Shown: positions 51,964 to 62,434, counted from the first letter of the stretch. The stretch is DNA of 64,000 bases from an uncultured Bacteroidia bacterium (GCA_943789165.1 CALSTB010000001.1:273113-337112); one strand, 5' to 3'. Made by a program: numbers and translations. The notes: generated from the letters alone by a model not told the origin.

Positions 51964-54015
51964 ATGTTAAAAGTGATGCAGATGAGAAATTTAAAAATTG
52001 TTGGGGTTGCGTTGGTAATGCTGGTAGTTCTACAAAGTGTAAACAAAGACAATCCAAAAAAAGTACAAGGGCCAAAGGCATTTGACTTAAACAACATCAA
52101 CAATGAGGTAGCACCTTGTGAGAATTTCTATTCATATGCCATCGGTAATTGGCAAAAAACAAATCCGATTCCTCCTACAGAAGGAAGGTGGATGAGTTTT
52201 AATGTGCTTGCAGAAGAAAACCGAGACAAGATTCAAGGCATATTGGATCAGGCTTTATTAGCCAAGAATCCTGCAAAGGGAAGTGATTTGCAACTAATCC
52301 AAGATTTTTACAAATCGGCATTAGATTCAAATGCACGCAATGAGCGGTCATTTGAACCATTACTTCCAATTCTTGAATCCATTGAGCAAATTACAAACTT
52401 GCGCGACCTAAATAGAGCCTTTGCACAGCTACGTAAGGTTCGTGTGTCAACGCCAACGGCTTTTTACGTAGGTGTAGATGATGAGCAAAGTACGGAACAC
52501 ATCGTGAGTGCAAGCCAGTCGGGACTGACGTTAGGTGACAAATCATATTACTTAAAAGGCGAAGAAAAATTTGAAGACATACGTGCAAAGTATGTTGACC
52601 ACATACAACTTGTTTTAAACCTAGCTGGAGTTGAAGCCGATAACCCAGGACGAAGAATTCTAGAATTAGAGACAAGATTGGCGGAAATCAGTTGGGACAG
52701 GAAGGACTTAAGAGATGCCGACAAAACGTATAACAAAATGCATGTTGAGGAGTTCGACAATTCTTTAATGCATATAGAAGTTAGGGTAATGCTTCAAGAA
52801 ATGGGACTTGGGGAGGCACAGGAAATAATCGTTGGTCCGGTGAGTTACTACCAAGACTTAGATCGATTGATGAATGAAGTGAGTCTTGAAGATTGGAAAT
52901 TGTACCTAAAGTGGCACGTATTTTCTAGTTTCTCGGCACACATCAATGATGAATTCGAACAATTGAGTTTTCAGTTTTTTAGTGTGGAGTTGCAAGGCGT
53001 AAAGGAAATGCGACCTCGAAAAGAAAGAATCTTGCGCACCATCGATGGAAATTTATCTGAGCCATTGGGCAAACTATTTGTTCAACAGTACTTTCCTAAA
53101 GAGTCGAAAGAGTACATGACTGAGCTCATTGAAAACCTTAGAGGAGCGTATAAAGAAAGCATTCAGAACTTAACTTGGATGGGGGATTCGACAAAAGAAA
53201 AAGCACTTAAAAAGTTAGGGTCGTTTACATACAAAATTGGCTATCCAGATGAATGGAAAGATTATTCTAAACTGGATATTTTGCCAAATGAATACCTGCA
53301 AAACCTCCTTAATTTAGCTGAATTCAGGTACAACCGAATGATTGAAAAACTGGGCAAACCAGTTGACAAAAAGGAATGGCATATGTCGCCTCAAATGGTG
53401 AATGCCTATTACAATAGAAGCGGGAACGAAATTGTTTTTCCTGCCGGAATATTACAACCTCCATTCTTCCATCCAACGTTTGACGATGCCATTAATTATG
53501 GTGGCATTGGTGCTGTGATTGGCCATGAGTTTACCCATGGTTTTGATGACCAAGGAGCGAAATACGATTGGAATGGCAACAAAAATGATTGGTGGACAGA
53601 AGAAGACAAAGCAAGATTTAAGGAATTAACTCAAAAATTAGCGGAACAATACAGTTCTTACGAAGTATTACCAGGCGAATTTGTGAATGGGGAAATGACA
53701 CTTGGAGAAAACATTGCTGATTTAGGTGGTTTGACTTTGGCCTACATGGCATGCGAGAAAGTGATGAAAACAAAGAAAGATCCAATGATTGATGGATTTA
53801 CTTGGCAGCAGAGATTCTTTTTAGGTTGGGCCAATGTATGGAAAGGAAACATCACCGACGAAGCGTTACGTAATAGAATACTAACCGACCCACATTCACC
53901 AGGAGAACAAAGAGTAATAGGTCCGTTATTGAATATTCCAGAATTCGAAAAGGCATTTAATTGTAAAGGCACAAACATGTCTAAGCCCGATTCTGAAAGA
54001 ATAAAAATTTGGTAA
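51964..54015 (+). CDS. M13 family (neprilysin-like) metallopeptidase
   Basis: A 683-residue zinc peptidase with an N-terminal signal or anchor (LKIVGVALVMLVVLQSV). Peptidase M13 N-domain: CENFYSYAIGNWQKTNPIP. Catalytic core: HEFTH at His521-His525 (HExxH), third ligand Glu582 in LGENIADLGGL, NAYYNRSGNEIVFPAGILQPPFF and a C-terminal ending CKGTNM...ERIKIW like the family's CxxW tail. It cleaves oligopeptides outside the cytoplasm. A TTTATTTG -7-like element (51948-51955) lies eight bases before the ATG. Its stop abuts the next, convergent gene. Confidence 0.95.
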   Translation: MLKVMQMRNLKIVGVALVMLVVLQSVNKDNPKKVQGPKAFDLNNINNEVAPCENFYSYAIGNWQKTNPIPPTEGRWMSFNVLAEENRDKIQGILDQALLAKNPAKGSDLQLIQDFYKSALDSNARNERSFEPLLPILESIEQITNLRDLNRAFAQLRKVRVSTPTAFYVGVDDEQSTEHIVSASQSGLTLGDKSYYLKGEEKFEDIRAKYVDHIQLVLNLAGVEADNPGRRILELETRLAEISWDRKDLRDADKTYNKMHVEEFDNSLMHIEVRVMLQEMGLGEAQEIIVGPVSYYQDLDRLMNEVSLEDWKLYLKWHVFSSFSAHINDEFEQLSFQFFSVELQGVKEMRPRKERILRTIDGNLSEPLGKLFVQQYFPKESKEYMTELIENLRGAYKESIQNLTWMGDSTKEKALKKLGSFTYKIGYPDEWKDYSKLDILPNEYLQNLLNLAEFRYNRMIEKLGKPVDKKEWHMSPQMVNAYYNRSGNEIVFPAGILQPPFFHPTFDDAINYGGIGAVIGHEFTHGFDDQGAKYDWNGNKNDWWTEEDKARFKELTQKLAEQYSSYEVLPGEFVNGEMTLGENIADLGGLTLAYMACEKVMKTKKDPMIDGFTWQQRFFLGWANVWKGNITDEALRNRILTDPHSPGEQRVIGPLLNIPEFEKAFNCKGTNMSKPDSERIKIW

Positions 54016-54555
54016 CTAGTCTCTAGAAATCAAATTAGCTTCAAAATCTGAGATCCATAAATTATTAACTGAATCTGGGAGATTCGTATTTAGGATTTTC
54101 ACAATTTCTTTGGCAATTGAGTCATACGCATTCCACAAAGTAAAGTGGAGGTTTATGGAGTCGTGTTGTACCCACATTTCGACAATTCCACCACTCATAA
54201 TATGTGAATTGTTTTTCCAAATGGAGGTGTCTTGAATGTCTTTTACCAAGTTAATAATAGAATCAATGGAAGACGGGCGCAATGACCCAGAACAAATAGG
54301 TTCATCGGGCTTAAACTTCTCACCAATGAAGCTCGTTTGAGCACGTTTGTAGGTATAATTGGTTCCAACAGACTTAAATACAGGTTGGAGTGAACCAAAG
54401 TTTGAGCCCATACCGATAGACATATATCCAATTTTAGTGCTGTCGTAAACTGTCGTAATTACTTCTTCAGTAGCTTGAGATTGATCTATCGAGCACCCAT
54501 TGGAAATACATAGAAGGCCAAAGCAACAAAAGAAAATGCAAACGAGTTTACACAT
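54016..54555 (-). CDS. Uncharacterised lipoprotein
   Basis: A 179-residue protein with a Cys-rich signal peptide and lipobox ISNGC (C21). The mature part is mixed alpha/beta (YMSIGMGSNFGSLQPVFKS, SIDSIINLVKDIQDTSIW, VEMWVQHDSINLHFTLWN). No recognised family; a Trp-rich end (WISDFEANLISRD). Convergent and abutting the M13 peptidase gene with no gap, so there is no room for a terminator between them. Position in the envelope is likely; function unknown. Confidence 0.75.
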   Translation of the reverse strand: MCKLVCIFFCCFGLLCISNGCSIDQSQATEEVITTVYDSTKIGYMSIGMGSNFGSLQPVFKSVGTNYTYKRAQTSFIGEKFKPDEPICSGSLRPSSIDSIINLVKDIQDTSIWKNNSHIMSGGIVEMWVQHDSINLHFTLWNAYDSIAKEIVKILNTNLPDSVNNLWISDFEANLISRD

Positions 54556-54642
54556 ACTGGTTCAGGAAAATGGTGTGGTTAAATTTATGGCTAATCTACA
54601 GTAAAATAACATTCGTCGTATAAAAGCGTCGTCCATTAAAAC

Positions 54643-54650
54643 TACCTTTG
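54643..54650 (+). promoter_or_regulatory. -7 promoter element TACCTTTG
   Basis: Exact TAnnTTTG, four bases before ATG 54655; no clear -33. Predicts transcription starting at the start codon. Confidence 0.45.
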
Positions 54651-54654
54651 CACC

Positions 54655-55944
54655 ATGTTAAGGATCATTATACTACTCGTTTTATGTACACAAATTTCAG
54701 CTGCATTTGCGCAAGATACCATTCGGTTTATGCACTACAATTTGCTGAATTATCGCAACACAACGACTCAATGTACCAACAGTACAAATAATCCAGAAAC
54801 CAAAGAAGGGCATTTAGAAACGATAGTCGCTCATGTACAACCTGACATCTTAACGGTAAACGAAATGGGCGCCAATTGGTTGAACCCAAATAAATTACTT
54901 ACCAATTCCTTGAACAAAAACGGGGTTACACATTACGACCAAGCAGAATATGCCAACAACAGTTTTAGTAGCCTAACCAATATGTTGTTTTTTAATAGCG
55001 ACAAGTTGGGTTTACACAGTCAGGTGGCTTTATCGAAAGACCTAACCGGGCAAGAAATGGTACGGGTAATCGACGTGTATAAACTATTCGTTAAAAACGG
55101 CGCATTAAAGACAGGAGACACGACTTACATGACGGTATTTGTTGCTCATCTAAAAGCAGGTTCTGGTTCAAGTGATAAAGAACAACGTGCTGCCATGACC
55201 GCCGCAGCCATGGAGTATTTGAAAAACAATCACCAATCGCATAGTTACTTTTTTGCAGGCGATTTTAACATCCAAACACATAGCGAAGCGTGTTATCAGA
55301 CGTTAACTAAAAATAGCGCGACTGCCATTAGGTTTTACGATCCAAAAGACGCTCCAGGTAGTTGGAACAACAATAGTCTTTACTCAAACCTACATACACA
55401 AAGCACCCACGATGGTGATTCACGAGGTGGCTGTTTTAGTACAGGGGGTATGGACGACAGATTTGATTTTATCCTCTGTGGGAAAGAAGTAATGGACGGT
55501 ACGTATGGAGTGAAATATGTCGACGGAACGTATACTGCGTTTGGTCAGGACAGTCGTAGATTCAATGGAAACATGCAAAACCCAGCGAGCAACATCATTC
55601 CTTCATCGGTGCAAACGGCCTTATACGAAATGTCGGATCACTTACCCGTGTTGATGAATGTATCGGTTAAAGACAATTCAGTTGGTGTTGAAGATGTTAA
55701 AACAAGCAAATCTGAATTGGTCATTAGCTATTTAAATGACCAGACCATACAAGTACATTTTCCAGTAGGCGTCCAGCTGGAATCAGCTCAGCTCATCGAC
55801 AATGCAGGCAAGGTGGTTGCAGAGATGAAAGTCAATGGATTGGCTAGCTGGACATTTTCTCATTCAAGCATGAGTGCAGGTGTTTATTTCATAAAAGCCA
55901 TTGCCACAGACGGAACAGTACTTATGCAAAAAGCAGCTTTTTAA
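54655..55944 (+). CDS. T9SS-secreted endonuclease/exonuclease/phosphatase family protein
   Basis: A 429-residue exported protein: signal peptide (QISAAFAQ), EEP domain from about 22 to 345 with FMHYNLLNY, TVNEMGANW (metal Glu), VAHLKAGSG, FFAGDFNIQT (catalytic Asp/Asn), DRFDFILCG and EMSDHLPVLMNV (terminal His), then a T9SS-type sorting domain (ELVISYLNDQTIQVHF, AGVYFIKAIA) without a clear YPNP. A secreted nuclease is the best guess, useful for phosphate or nutrient scavenging or matrix DNA turnover; a sphingomyelinase-like activity is the alternative. Seven bases ahead of the PorG-like gene. Confidence 0.88.
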   Translation: MLRIIILLVLCTQISAAFAQDTIRFMHYNLLNYRNTTTQCTNSTNNPETKEGHLETIVAHVQPDILTVNEMGANWLNPNKLLTNSLNKNGVTHYDQAEYANNSFSSLTNMLFFNSDKLGLHSQVALSKDLTGQEMVRVIDVYKLFVKNGALKTGDTTYMTVFVAHLKAGSGSSDKEQRAAMTAAAMEYLKNNHQSHSYFFAGDFNIQTHSEACYQTLTKNSATAIRFYDPKDAPGSWNNNSLYSNLHTQSTHDGDSRGGCFSTGGMDDRFDFILCGKEVMDGTYGVKYVDGTYTAFGQDSRRFNGNMQNPASNIIPSSVQTALYEMSDHLPVLMNVSVKDNSVGVEDVKTSKSELVISYLNDQTIQVHFPVGVQLESAQLIDNAGKVVAEMKVNGLASWTFSHSSMSAGVYFIKAIATDGTVLMQKAAF

Positions 55945-55951
55945 TTGAACA

Positions 55952-56830
55952 ATGGCATGGATGCGCTATATATATAGTTTTGGATTGATGCTTGTCATTC
56001 TTCCATGTCTTGCGCAATATGACTTCCACAACAAACCAAAGATTGAAAAATCAGTCCATGTTGGTGGTGCTTATTTTTATGGGGATATTGGAGGACGTCA
56101 AAAAAATGCTTTGTTGTTGTTCGGATATGAAGAACTAGATTTTAGCGCCACCAAACCAACCATCGGTGTTGGGTTAAAAAGAAATTTCAACAAATATGTG
56201 GCGGTCAAAACAGGTTTAACTTATGCGTATTTGGAACAGTCCGATGCAAAATCATACTCAGCGAGTCGTCATCCAAGAAACCTAAGTTTTAGGACCCATA
56301 TACTCGAAGCATCATTCATAACTGAATTAAGAGTGGCGAAGTTTCAGATGAAAACAAAAAGAAAGAAGAGTCATTGGGAGTACTACGTATTCGGTGGAGT
56401 AGGCGGATTTTATTACAACCCAAAAGCGGAATATCGCGGGAATTATGTGGCCTTAAGACCGCTATCGACCGAAGGCCAAGGCTTAAAACCAGATACCAAA
56501 CAGTATTCACTGATTGGGTTATCTGCACCCATTGGTGGCGGACTCAGATTCGGGTATGGGTTTGGCAGTTCCTTCTATTGTGAAATGGGATATCGGCTAA
56601 CCAATACAGATTACATCGATGATGTGAGCACCAGTTACTACAGTAGAGAGCAGTTATTAATTAACCGAGGAAAAGCATCAGCAGCACTTAGTTATCGGGG
56701 TAATGAGGCGCAATATGCCCCAGGAAGAGACCGCGGTAACCGGTTTAACAAAGACAACTTTTTGTTAATTAACATTGGCTTTTCGACGTCGTTGAAGAGC
56801 AGAAAACCAACACGTTTTCATGGTCGATAA
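55952..56830 (+). CDS. DUF6089/PorG-like outer-membrane barrel protein
   Basis: A 292-residue outer-membrane protein with a signal peptide (MLVILPCLAQ). GGAYFYGDIGG near the N-terminus, VAVKTGLTYAYLEQSD, YYVFGGVGGFYYNPKA, SAPIGGGLRFGYG and FLLINIGFSTSL are beta-barrel strands of the DUF6089 family. The T9SS component PorG belongs to this type, interacting with the PorK/PorN ring, but DUF6089 has several paralogues per genome, so identity as PorG is unproven. Directly behind a T9SS cargo gene in one transcript. Confidence 0.75.
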   Translation: MAWMRYIYSFGLMLVILPCLAQYDFHNKPKIEKSVHVGGAYFYGDIGGRQKNALLLFGYEELDFSATKPTIGVGLKRNFNKYVAVKTGLTYAYLEQSDAKSYSASRHPRNLSFRTHILEASFITELRVAKFQMKTKRKKSHWEYYVFGGVGGFYYNPKAEYRGNYVALRPLSTEGQGLKPDTKQYSLIGLSAPIGGGLRFGYGFGSSFYCEMGYRLTNTDYIDDVSTSYYSREQLLINRGKASAALSYRGNEAQYAPGRDRGNRFNKDNFLLINIGFSTSLKSRKPTRFHGR

Positions 56831-56881
56831 GACCGATTTGCAGAAAATCTAAAAACCCTCACGGAAAATAAATCAGGCACC

Positions 56882-56897
56882 GCTTTTAATTAAAAGC
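56882..56897. promoter_or_regulatory. 16-bp perfect palindrome upstream of A2M gene
   Basis: GCTTTTAATTAAAAGC at 56882-56897 is a perfect palindrome, 54 bases before ATG 56952. It could be an operator or a loop-less hairpin remnant of a terminator after the barrel gene; no T-run follows. Confidence 0.4.
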
Positions 56898-56951
56898 AAG
56901 GAGATGCGGTGGTAAGTCATACTAAAATTGAATTACAAATCAGTTTCAGTT

Positions 56952-59900
56952 ATGCAAAAGACGTATCACATCCTTCTAGTTCTATTCTTAACAATTGTTG
57001 CTTGTAACAATTCTTCGAACATTCCAGTGTACAACCCAGAATTTGTACAACACATCTCGGCGTATACGTCAGGAGTTATTAATCGCGATGCCAAAATCCA
57101 ACTTATTATTTCAGATGCAGTCAAATCATCTAAAATGGAAAAGATTGACGCCAATGATCTTATTGGGTTTAGTCCGAGTATAAAAGGCGAAGCAACATGG
57201 ATAGACAATCGTACAATCGAGTTTACCCCTGAAGAAAAACTTCCTCGAGGTACAGTGTACCAAGCGGTATTTTACTTAGGTAAACTAAAGTCTGTAAAAC
57301 GGGAACTAAAGAAGTTCCCTTTTCGCTTTGAAACACGTGAGCAGAAATTAAATCTCGCTTTAAATGGTCTACGGACCTATGGGGATAACAATCCAAGATA
57401 CCGACACTTGACTGGATATGTAGCAACCAGTGATCAAGAAGAATTTGATTTGATATCACAATGCTTAACTGCGGAGATGAATGACAAGAAGTTCAATATA
57501 AAGTGGACTTCGCATTCTGAAAACATGTTTCATTTCCGCATAGACAGCATCATGAGAGGGGAGTTTCAACAGAAAATGAACCTTAAGTTGACGGGTAATC
57601 CTGTTGAATCTAAAAGCAGGGATCATCGTATTGTTAGCGTTGCTGGCATGGGTATTTTTAGACTTGAATCGGTTAAAGTCACCAACGAACCAGACCAGAA
57701 AGTGGAGCTGTATTTTTCTGAAAGCTTGAGCAGCATTCAAAGCTTGATAGGTCTTGTTTTATTGGATAGCCAAATAATAGAAAACTATGAGTTGTCTGGG
57801 AACAAAGTCACCATTTACCCTAAAAAACGATTGACTGGAGCCCATAAAATCCAATGTAGTGCCGACATAAAAAACTACGCAGGATATAGATTGAAAAACG
57901 ATACGGAGCGAGCGATTGAATTCGAACAAACCAAGCCTAAACTACGTATGGTCGGAAAAGGAACCATTGTACCAGATGCCAAAGGAGTTGTGTTTCCGTT
58001 TGAGACTATGGGGCTAAAAGCGGTCGATGTGTGGGTATACCAAATACATGAGAAAAACATCCCTCAGTTTTTACAAGTGAATGATATGGACGGTAACAAC
58101 CAATTGTCTAGGGTTGGATCATTGGTGTATACGGGTAAGGTTGATTTAGCCGAAAATAAAAAACCACTTGAAACAGAATGGTCGCGTTACACTTTAAACA
58201 TTAGTAACTACATTAAAAAAGAACCTGGTGCCATCTATCGTGTATTGATTGGTTATAGAAGTTCGTATACTTTTTTCGAATGTAAAGAAGGTTCAACAGA
58301 TTATAGCTTAGATGAAGACGGCATGTATCACGAGTACTACAATGGCGAAAACCACAACTTGGTGGGTTACGGTCCATGCGACAGTCGTTTCTACTACAGC
58401 GGCTCTTTGTGTCGCAATATCTTGGCCTCAGACATAGGTTTGATCGTAAAAAAAGGTGCAGACGACCAAACACATGTGTTTGTGAGTTCACTTATCACGG
58501 CACAGCCATTGGCCAACACAAGGTTGGATTTTTATACATATCAGAATACCAGAATTGCTACGACTTATGCAGATCAACTTGGTATGGCTCAATTGAAACT
58601 TCAGGACGAACCATACATAGTTGTGGCAAGTTCTGGCAATCAAAAGGGATATTTAAAACTTGGTAATGGCAGGAATAATTCTACTAGCAAGTTTGATGTT
58701 GGAGGAGTAAACGGAGCGTCGATGGTTGATGGAAAAATCTATACCGAACGCGGCGTTTGGAGACCAGGTGACAGTATTTATACGTGCTTTACACTGCAAG
58801 ACAAACAAGATAAATTACCGGCAAATACACCAGTCACTTTTGAATTGATGAATCCTCAGGGTCAAGTTGTGCGCAAAAAAGTACGCACGACATCAGTTGG
58901 TGATGTGTATGATTTTAGAACATCTACAGAAGTACAATGGCCAACTGGTAACTATACGGCTAAGGTCCGTGTGGGAGGTTCCGTATATTACAAAACACTC
59001 GCAATCGAAACCGTTAAACCGAACAGGTTAAAAATTGTATTGGGTGTAAAAGACAGCATTATAACGGTTGGTAAAGACAATGAAGTTACCCTACAAAGTA
59101 TGTGGCTGCATGGTGCTCCTTCTCCGGGACTGAAGTATAATGTGAAAGGGAGAATAACTCCAGTAGCAACCATTTTTACAGGGTACAGAAGTTTTGATTT
59201 TGATGATAGAACCAAAAACACAGGAGTTAAAGAAATGGTGCTTTCGGAAGGAAGTTTAGACGAAAATGGGGAAGTGAAGTTTAATCCAAACCTGGCACTT
59301 AATAACGAAGTGCGAGGTAGTTTGAAAGTGGATTTAATGGCCAAAATCTTTGAAAAAGGAGGGAACTTTAGTCAGGATTATGGAACGTTCCCGGTTAAAG
59401 CATACCAGAGTTATGTGGGTATTGAATCTCCAAAAGTGAATGAGCAAGACAATAGTTTGGTTACGGACAAAAAGCACACTTTCCGATTGGTAAATGTAAC
59501 CGACAAGGGGCAACCCATTACTGGAAAGAAGCTACAAGTGAAAATCTATAAAATCGATTGGAACTGGTGGTGGGACAACGACGGGAACTTAGCGACCTAT
59601 ATGCAGTCGAACAGTTTGTTTCCCGTTTTAGATACAGTGGTAACAACCGACGCTAACGGACTAACGTCAACACCATTTTCGTTGCCGTATCCGAACTGGG
59701 GCCGATTTGTGATGATTGCAAAAGATCCAGTTTCTAACCACAGAAGTTCTCATACATTTTATATCGATTGGCCATACTACCGTCGCGGGAATAGAAACAA
59801 AACGAGTCAGGCCAAAACCATCGTTTTGACGAGCGACAAGGTGAGTTATGCAGTGAATGAAAAAGTACACGTAACCATACCATCTTCCGATTTTGGGCGT

Positions 59901-62426
59901 GCGTTGGTATGCGTTGAGAACGGATCTTCTATTTTAAAGAAGTTTTGGATAAATGGAAGCAAAGGAGAAACAAAGTTCAGTTTTACGACGAACACCAAGA
60001 TGACACCGAATGTGTATGTGCATGTGAGCTATTTGCAAACGTATAAACACAAGGACAATGATTTACCTGCCCGTTTATATGGGATTTTACCAATCAAAGT
60101 TGAAAACAAGCAAAGCCATTTACACCCACAATTGGTGGTTAAAGATGAAATCCGACCAGATCGAAATGAACTGGTTCAGGTTAAAGAAAAATACGGCCGA
60201 CCGATGACGTACACATTGGCGGTGGTTGATGAAGGTTTGTTAGACCTAACACATTTTAGAACACCCACTTTGTGGAATCACTTTTACCAAAAACAAGGTT
60301 TGGGTGTAAGAACATGGGATTTGTACGATGAGGTGATGGGCGGTTATGCCGGTAAATACGGGAATGTTTTGAGTGTTGGAGGAGATGAGTCAGGAGGAGT
60401 TGACGAATCCGTACACAAGGCAAATAGATTTAAACCAGCTGTGAAATTTTTAGGTCCTTTTCAATTAAAGCCTGGTCAAACTGCCCGTCATTACATCGAA
60501 ATGGGAGCATACATTGGCGCCGTACGCATGATGGTCATCGCTCGCAAAGACGATGCCTATGGTGAGACGGAGAAATCGGTAAAAGTAAAAAAGCCCATTA
60601 TGGTGTTGCCAACTTTACCACGAGTGCTGAGTCCTGGAGAAACAGTACAAATTCCGGTTACTGTTTTTTCTCTTGAAGATGGACGTAAGTCTGTCGTCGT
60701 TTCTGTTAAGACGAATGATGGGTTAAAACTCGTTGGACTTACAACCAAGACGATAGAGTTCAGTAAATCTGGCGATGAAACAGTTTATTTTTTAGCAGAA
60801 GTGGCAGAAAAAGTGGGTGTTGCCACTTTGGAAGCAACAGCCAAAGAGGGGAATGAAAAAGACTCAAAAGCTATTGAAATCGCCATTCGAACACCTAATC
60901 CAAGGGTGACGGACGTCACTGATTTGGTAGTACAATCAGGTGAAACGTTGTCCTCTTCGGTGATTTTAGAGGGACTAAATGGAACAAACAATTGTGCCAT
61001 AGAGGTTTCTGCGTTGCCGCCGTTAAACCTCCATTCTAGAATAGACCAATTACTTCAATATCCACATGGATGCGTTGAACAAACGACCAGTTCTGTATTT
61101 GCGCAATTGTTTTTAAACGACGTCATTACGCTAACTGAAAGTCAACTTTTTGAAGCTGATGAGAACATTCAAGCGGCCATTCGTCGTCTTCAATTGTTCC
61201 AGAACAGTACGGGTGGATTGGGATATTGGCCAGGTGCTAATGAGAGTAGTCCTTGGGGAACGAATTATGCGGGTCACTTTTTAGTATTGGCTCAACAAAA
61301 AGGGTATAAAGTAGATAGAGATTTTATGAAAGATTGGTTGTCGTACCAACAAAAAGAGGCTAAAAATTTTAGTAACAGTCGGTATGACGATGACCTCATT
61401 CAGGCCTATAGATTATACACCTTAGTGTTGGCTGGAAAACCAGATTTGGCGTCAATGAACCGGATGCGAGAAACTGCAAACTTGAACCCAACGGTAAAAT
61501 GGAGATTGGCTGCCGCATATGCCAAAGCAGGCATGCCTGAGGTGGCAACATCTCTTGTGAATGATTTAGAAATTGTTGGTCAACACTACATCAACGGACA
61601 CGGCTATACTTTTGGCAGTAGTTTACGCGATAAAGCCATGATTCTTGAGACTCTAGGGTTGTTAGGCGAGGAACTACGATATGCTGATTTGATGAAGGAG
61701 GTTGCCAAACAGTTGTCGTCAAAAAGCTGGTTAAGCACCCAAGAAACCGCATATAGTTTGATTGCGATGGCGGGTATCTACAAACAAAACAAAGGCAATG
61801 GTGAATTGCATTTTGATTTCACTCGATCTGGACATACAACGCAAGCGAAAACGGGTAAAGCACTGTTTCAGAAAGAATTGATTTTGAACGCAAGCAGAAA
61901 AACAATACCTGTAAAGGTGGCTAATAAGGGTGAAGGCCTGTTGTTTGTCCGACTGATTAAAACGTACGTACCATTACAATCAGACACCGTTAAAAAACAA
62001 AGTAACATGAACCTTGAAGTGAAGTATGTCGATTATTCAGGAGTTAAAATTGACCCAAAAAAGATGGAGCAAGGCACCGAATTCAAGGCAATTGTAACGG
62101 TTAAAAATGGCACTCGTAAGGGCTATCAAAAGGACTTAGCCTTGTCCATGATGATGCCAACAGGTTGGGAAATTGAAAACACAAGGTTGAATGGAACCGG
62201 TGGCCACAACTATGTATATCGAGATTTTAGAGACGACAGGGTGTATACGTATTTTAATTTGAATAGTGGAGGACAACTCACCTATGAGTTTAAACTCACC
62301 GCCACGTATGCTGGACGTTTTTACCAGCCAACTATTACTGCGGAAAGCATGTACGACCATACCGTTATTGCTACTCAGCCTGGAGGTTGGGTTGAAGTGG
62401 TCGAGCGTACTGAAAAGAGTCAATAG
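56952..62426 (+). CDS. Alpha-2-macroglobulin family lipoprotein with thioester motif
   Basis: About 1,824 residues from ATG 56952, giving a lipoprotein signal with lipobox LTIVAC; an upstream TTG (56928) is less likely. The chain carries macroglobulin-like domains: N-terminal MG1-type, the MG3 region with YTERGVWRPGDSIYTCF, bait-type region near 990-1090 and the long helical thioester domain. The thioester motif GCVEQ lies at Cys1374, followed by a TED and a receptor-binding-like C-terminal domain. Bacterial A2Ms trap attacking proteases in the periplasm by covalent capture. In many genomes they are paired with pbpC (PBP1c); none is visible here. No truncation seen. Confidence 0.93.
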   Translation: MQKTYHILLVLFLTIVACNNSSNIPVYNPEFVQHISAYTSGVINRDAKIQLIISDAVKSSKMEKIDANDLIGFSPSIKGEATWIDNRTIEFTPEEKLPRGTVYQAVFYLGKLKSVKRELKKFPFRFETREQKLNLALNGLRTYGDNNPRYRHLTGYVATSDQEEFDLISQCLTAEMNDKKFNIKWTSHSENMFHFRIDSIMRGEFQQKMNLKLTGNPVESKSRDHRIVSVAGMGIFRLESVKVTNEPDQKVELYFSESLSSIQSLIGLVLLDSQIIENYELSGNKVTIYPKKRLTGAHKIQCSADIKNYAGYRLKNDTERAIEFEQTKPKLRMVGKGTIVPDAKGVVFPFETMGLKAVDVWVYQIHEKNIPQFLQVNDMDGNNQLSRVGSLVYTGKVDLAENKKPLETEWSRYTLNISNYIKKEPGAIYRVLIGYRSSYTFFECKEGSTDYSLDEDGMYHEYYNGENHNLVGYGPCDSRFYYSGSLCRNILASDIGLIVKKGADDQTHVFVSSLITAQPLANTRLDFYTYQNTRIATTYADQLGMAQLKLQDEPYIVVASSGNQKGYLKLGNGRNNSTSKFDVGGVNGASMVDGKIYTERGVWRPGDSIYTCFTLQDKQDKLPANTPVTFELMNPQGQVVRKKVRTTSVGDVYDFRTSTEVQWPTGNYTAKVRVGGSVYYKTLAIETVKPNRLKIVLGVKDSIITVGKDNEVTLQSMWLHGAPSPGLKYNVKGRITPVATIFTGYRSFDFDDRTKNTGVKEMVLSEGSLDENGEVKFNPNLALNNEVRGSLKVDLMAKIFEKGGNFSQDYGTFPVKAYQSYVGIESPKVNEQDNSLVTDKKHTFRLVNVTDKGQPITGKKLQVKIYKIDWNWWWDNDGNLATYMQSNSLFPVLDTVVTTDANGLTSTPFSLPYPNWGRFVMIAKDPVSNHRSSHTFYIDWPYYRRGNRNKTSQAKTIVLTSDKVSYAVNEKVHVTIPSSDFGRALVCVENGSSILKKFWINGSKGETKFSFTTNTKMTPNVYVHVSYLQTYKHKDNDLPARLYGILPIKVENKQSHLHPQLVVKDEIRPDRNELVQVKEKYGRPMTYTLAVVDEGLLDLTHFRTPTLWNHFYQKQGLGVRTWDLYDEVMGGYAGKYGNVLSVGGDESGGVDESVHKANRFKPAVKFLGPFQLKPGQTARHYIEMGAYIGAVRMMVIARKDDAYGETEKSVKVKKPIMVLPTLPRVLSPGETVQIPVTVFSLEDGRKSVVVSVKTNDGLKLVGLTTKTIEFSKSGDETVYFLAEVAEKVGVATLEATAKEGNEKDSKAIEIAIRTPNPRVTDVTDLVVQSGETLSSSVILEGLNGTNNCAIEVSALPPLNLHSRIDQLLQYPHGCVEQTTSSVFAQLFLNDVITLTESQLFEADENIQAAIRRLQLFQNSTGGLGYWPGANESSPWGTNYAGHFLVLAQQKGYKVDRDFMKDWLSYQQKEAKNFSNSRYDDDLIQAYRLYTLVLAGKPDLASMNRMRETANLNPTVKWRLAAAYAKAGMPEVATSLVNDLEIVGQHYINGHGYTFGSSLRDKAMILETLGLLGEELRYADLMKEVAKQLSSKSWLSTQETAYSLIAMAGIYKQNKGNGELHFDFTRSGHTTQAKTGKALFQKELILNASRKTIPVKVANKGEGLLFVRLIKTYVPLQSDTVKKQSNMNLEVKYVDYSGVKIDPKKMEQGTEFKAIVTVKNGTRKGYQKDLALSMMMPTGWEIENTRLNGTGGHNYVYRDFRDDRVYTYFNLNSGGQLTYEFKLTATYAGRFYQPTITAESMYDHTVIATQPGGWVEVVERTEKSQ

Positions 62427-62434
62427 TGGAATAG

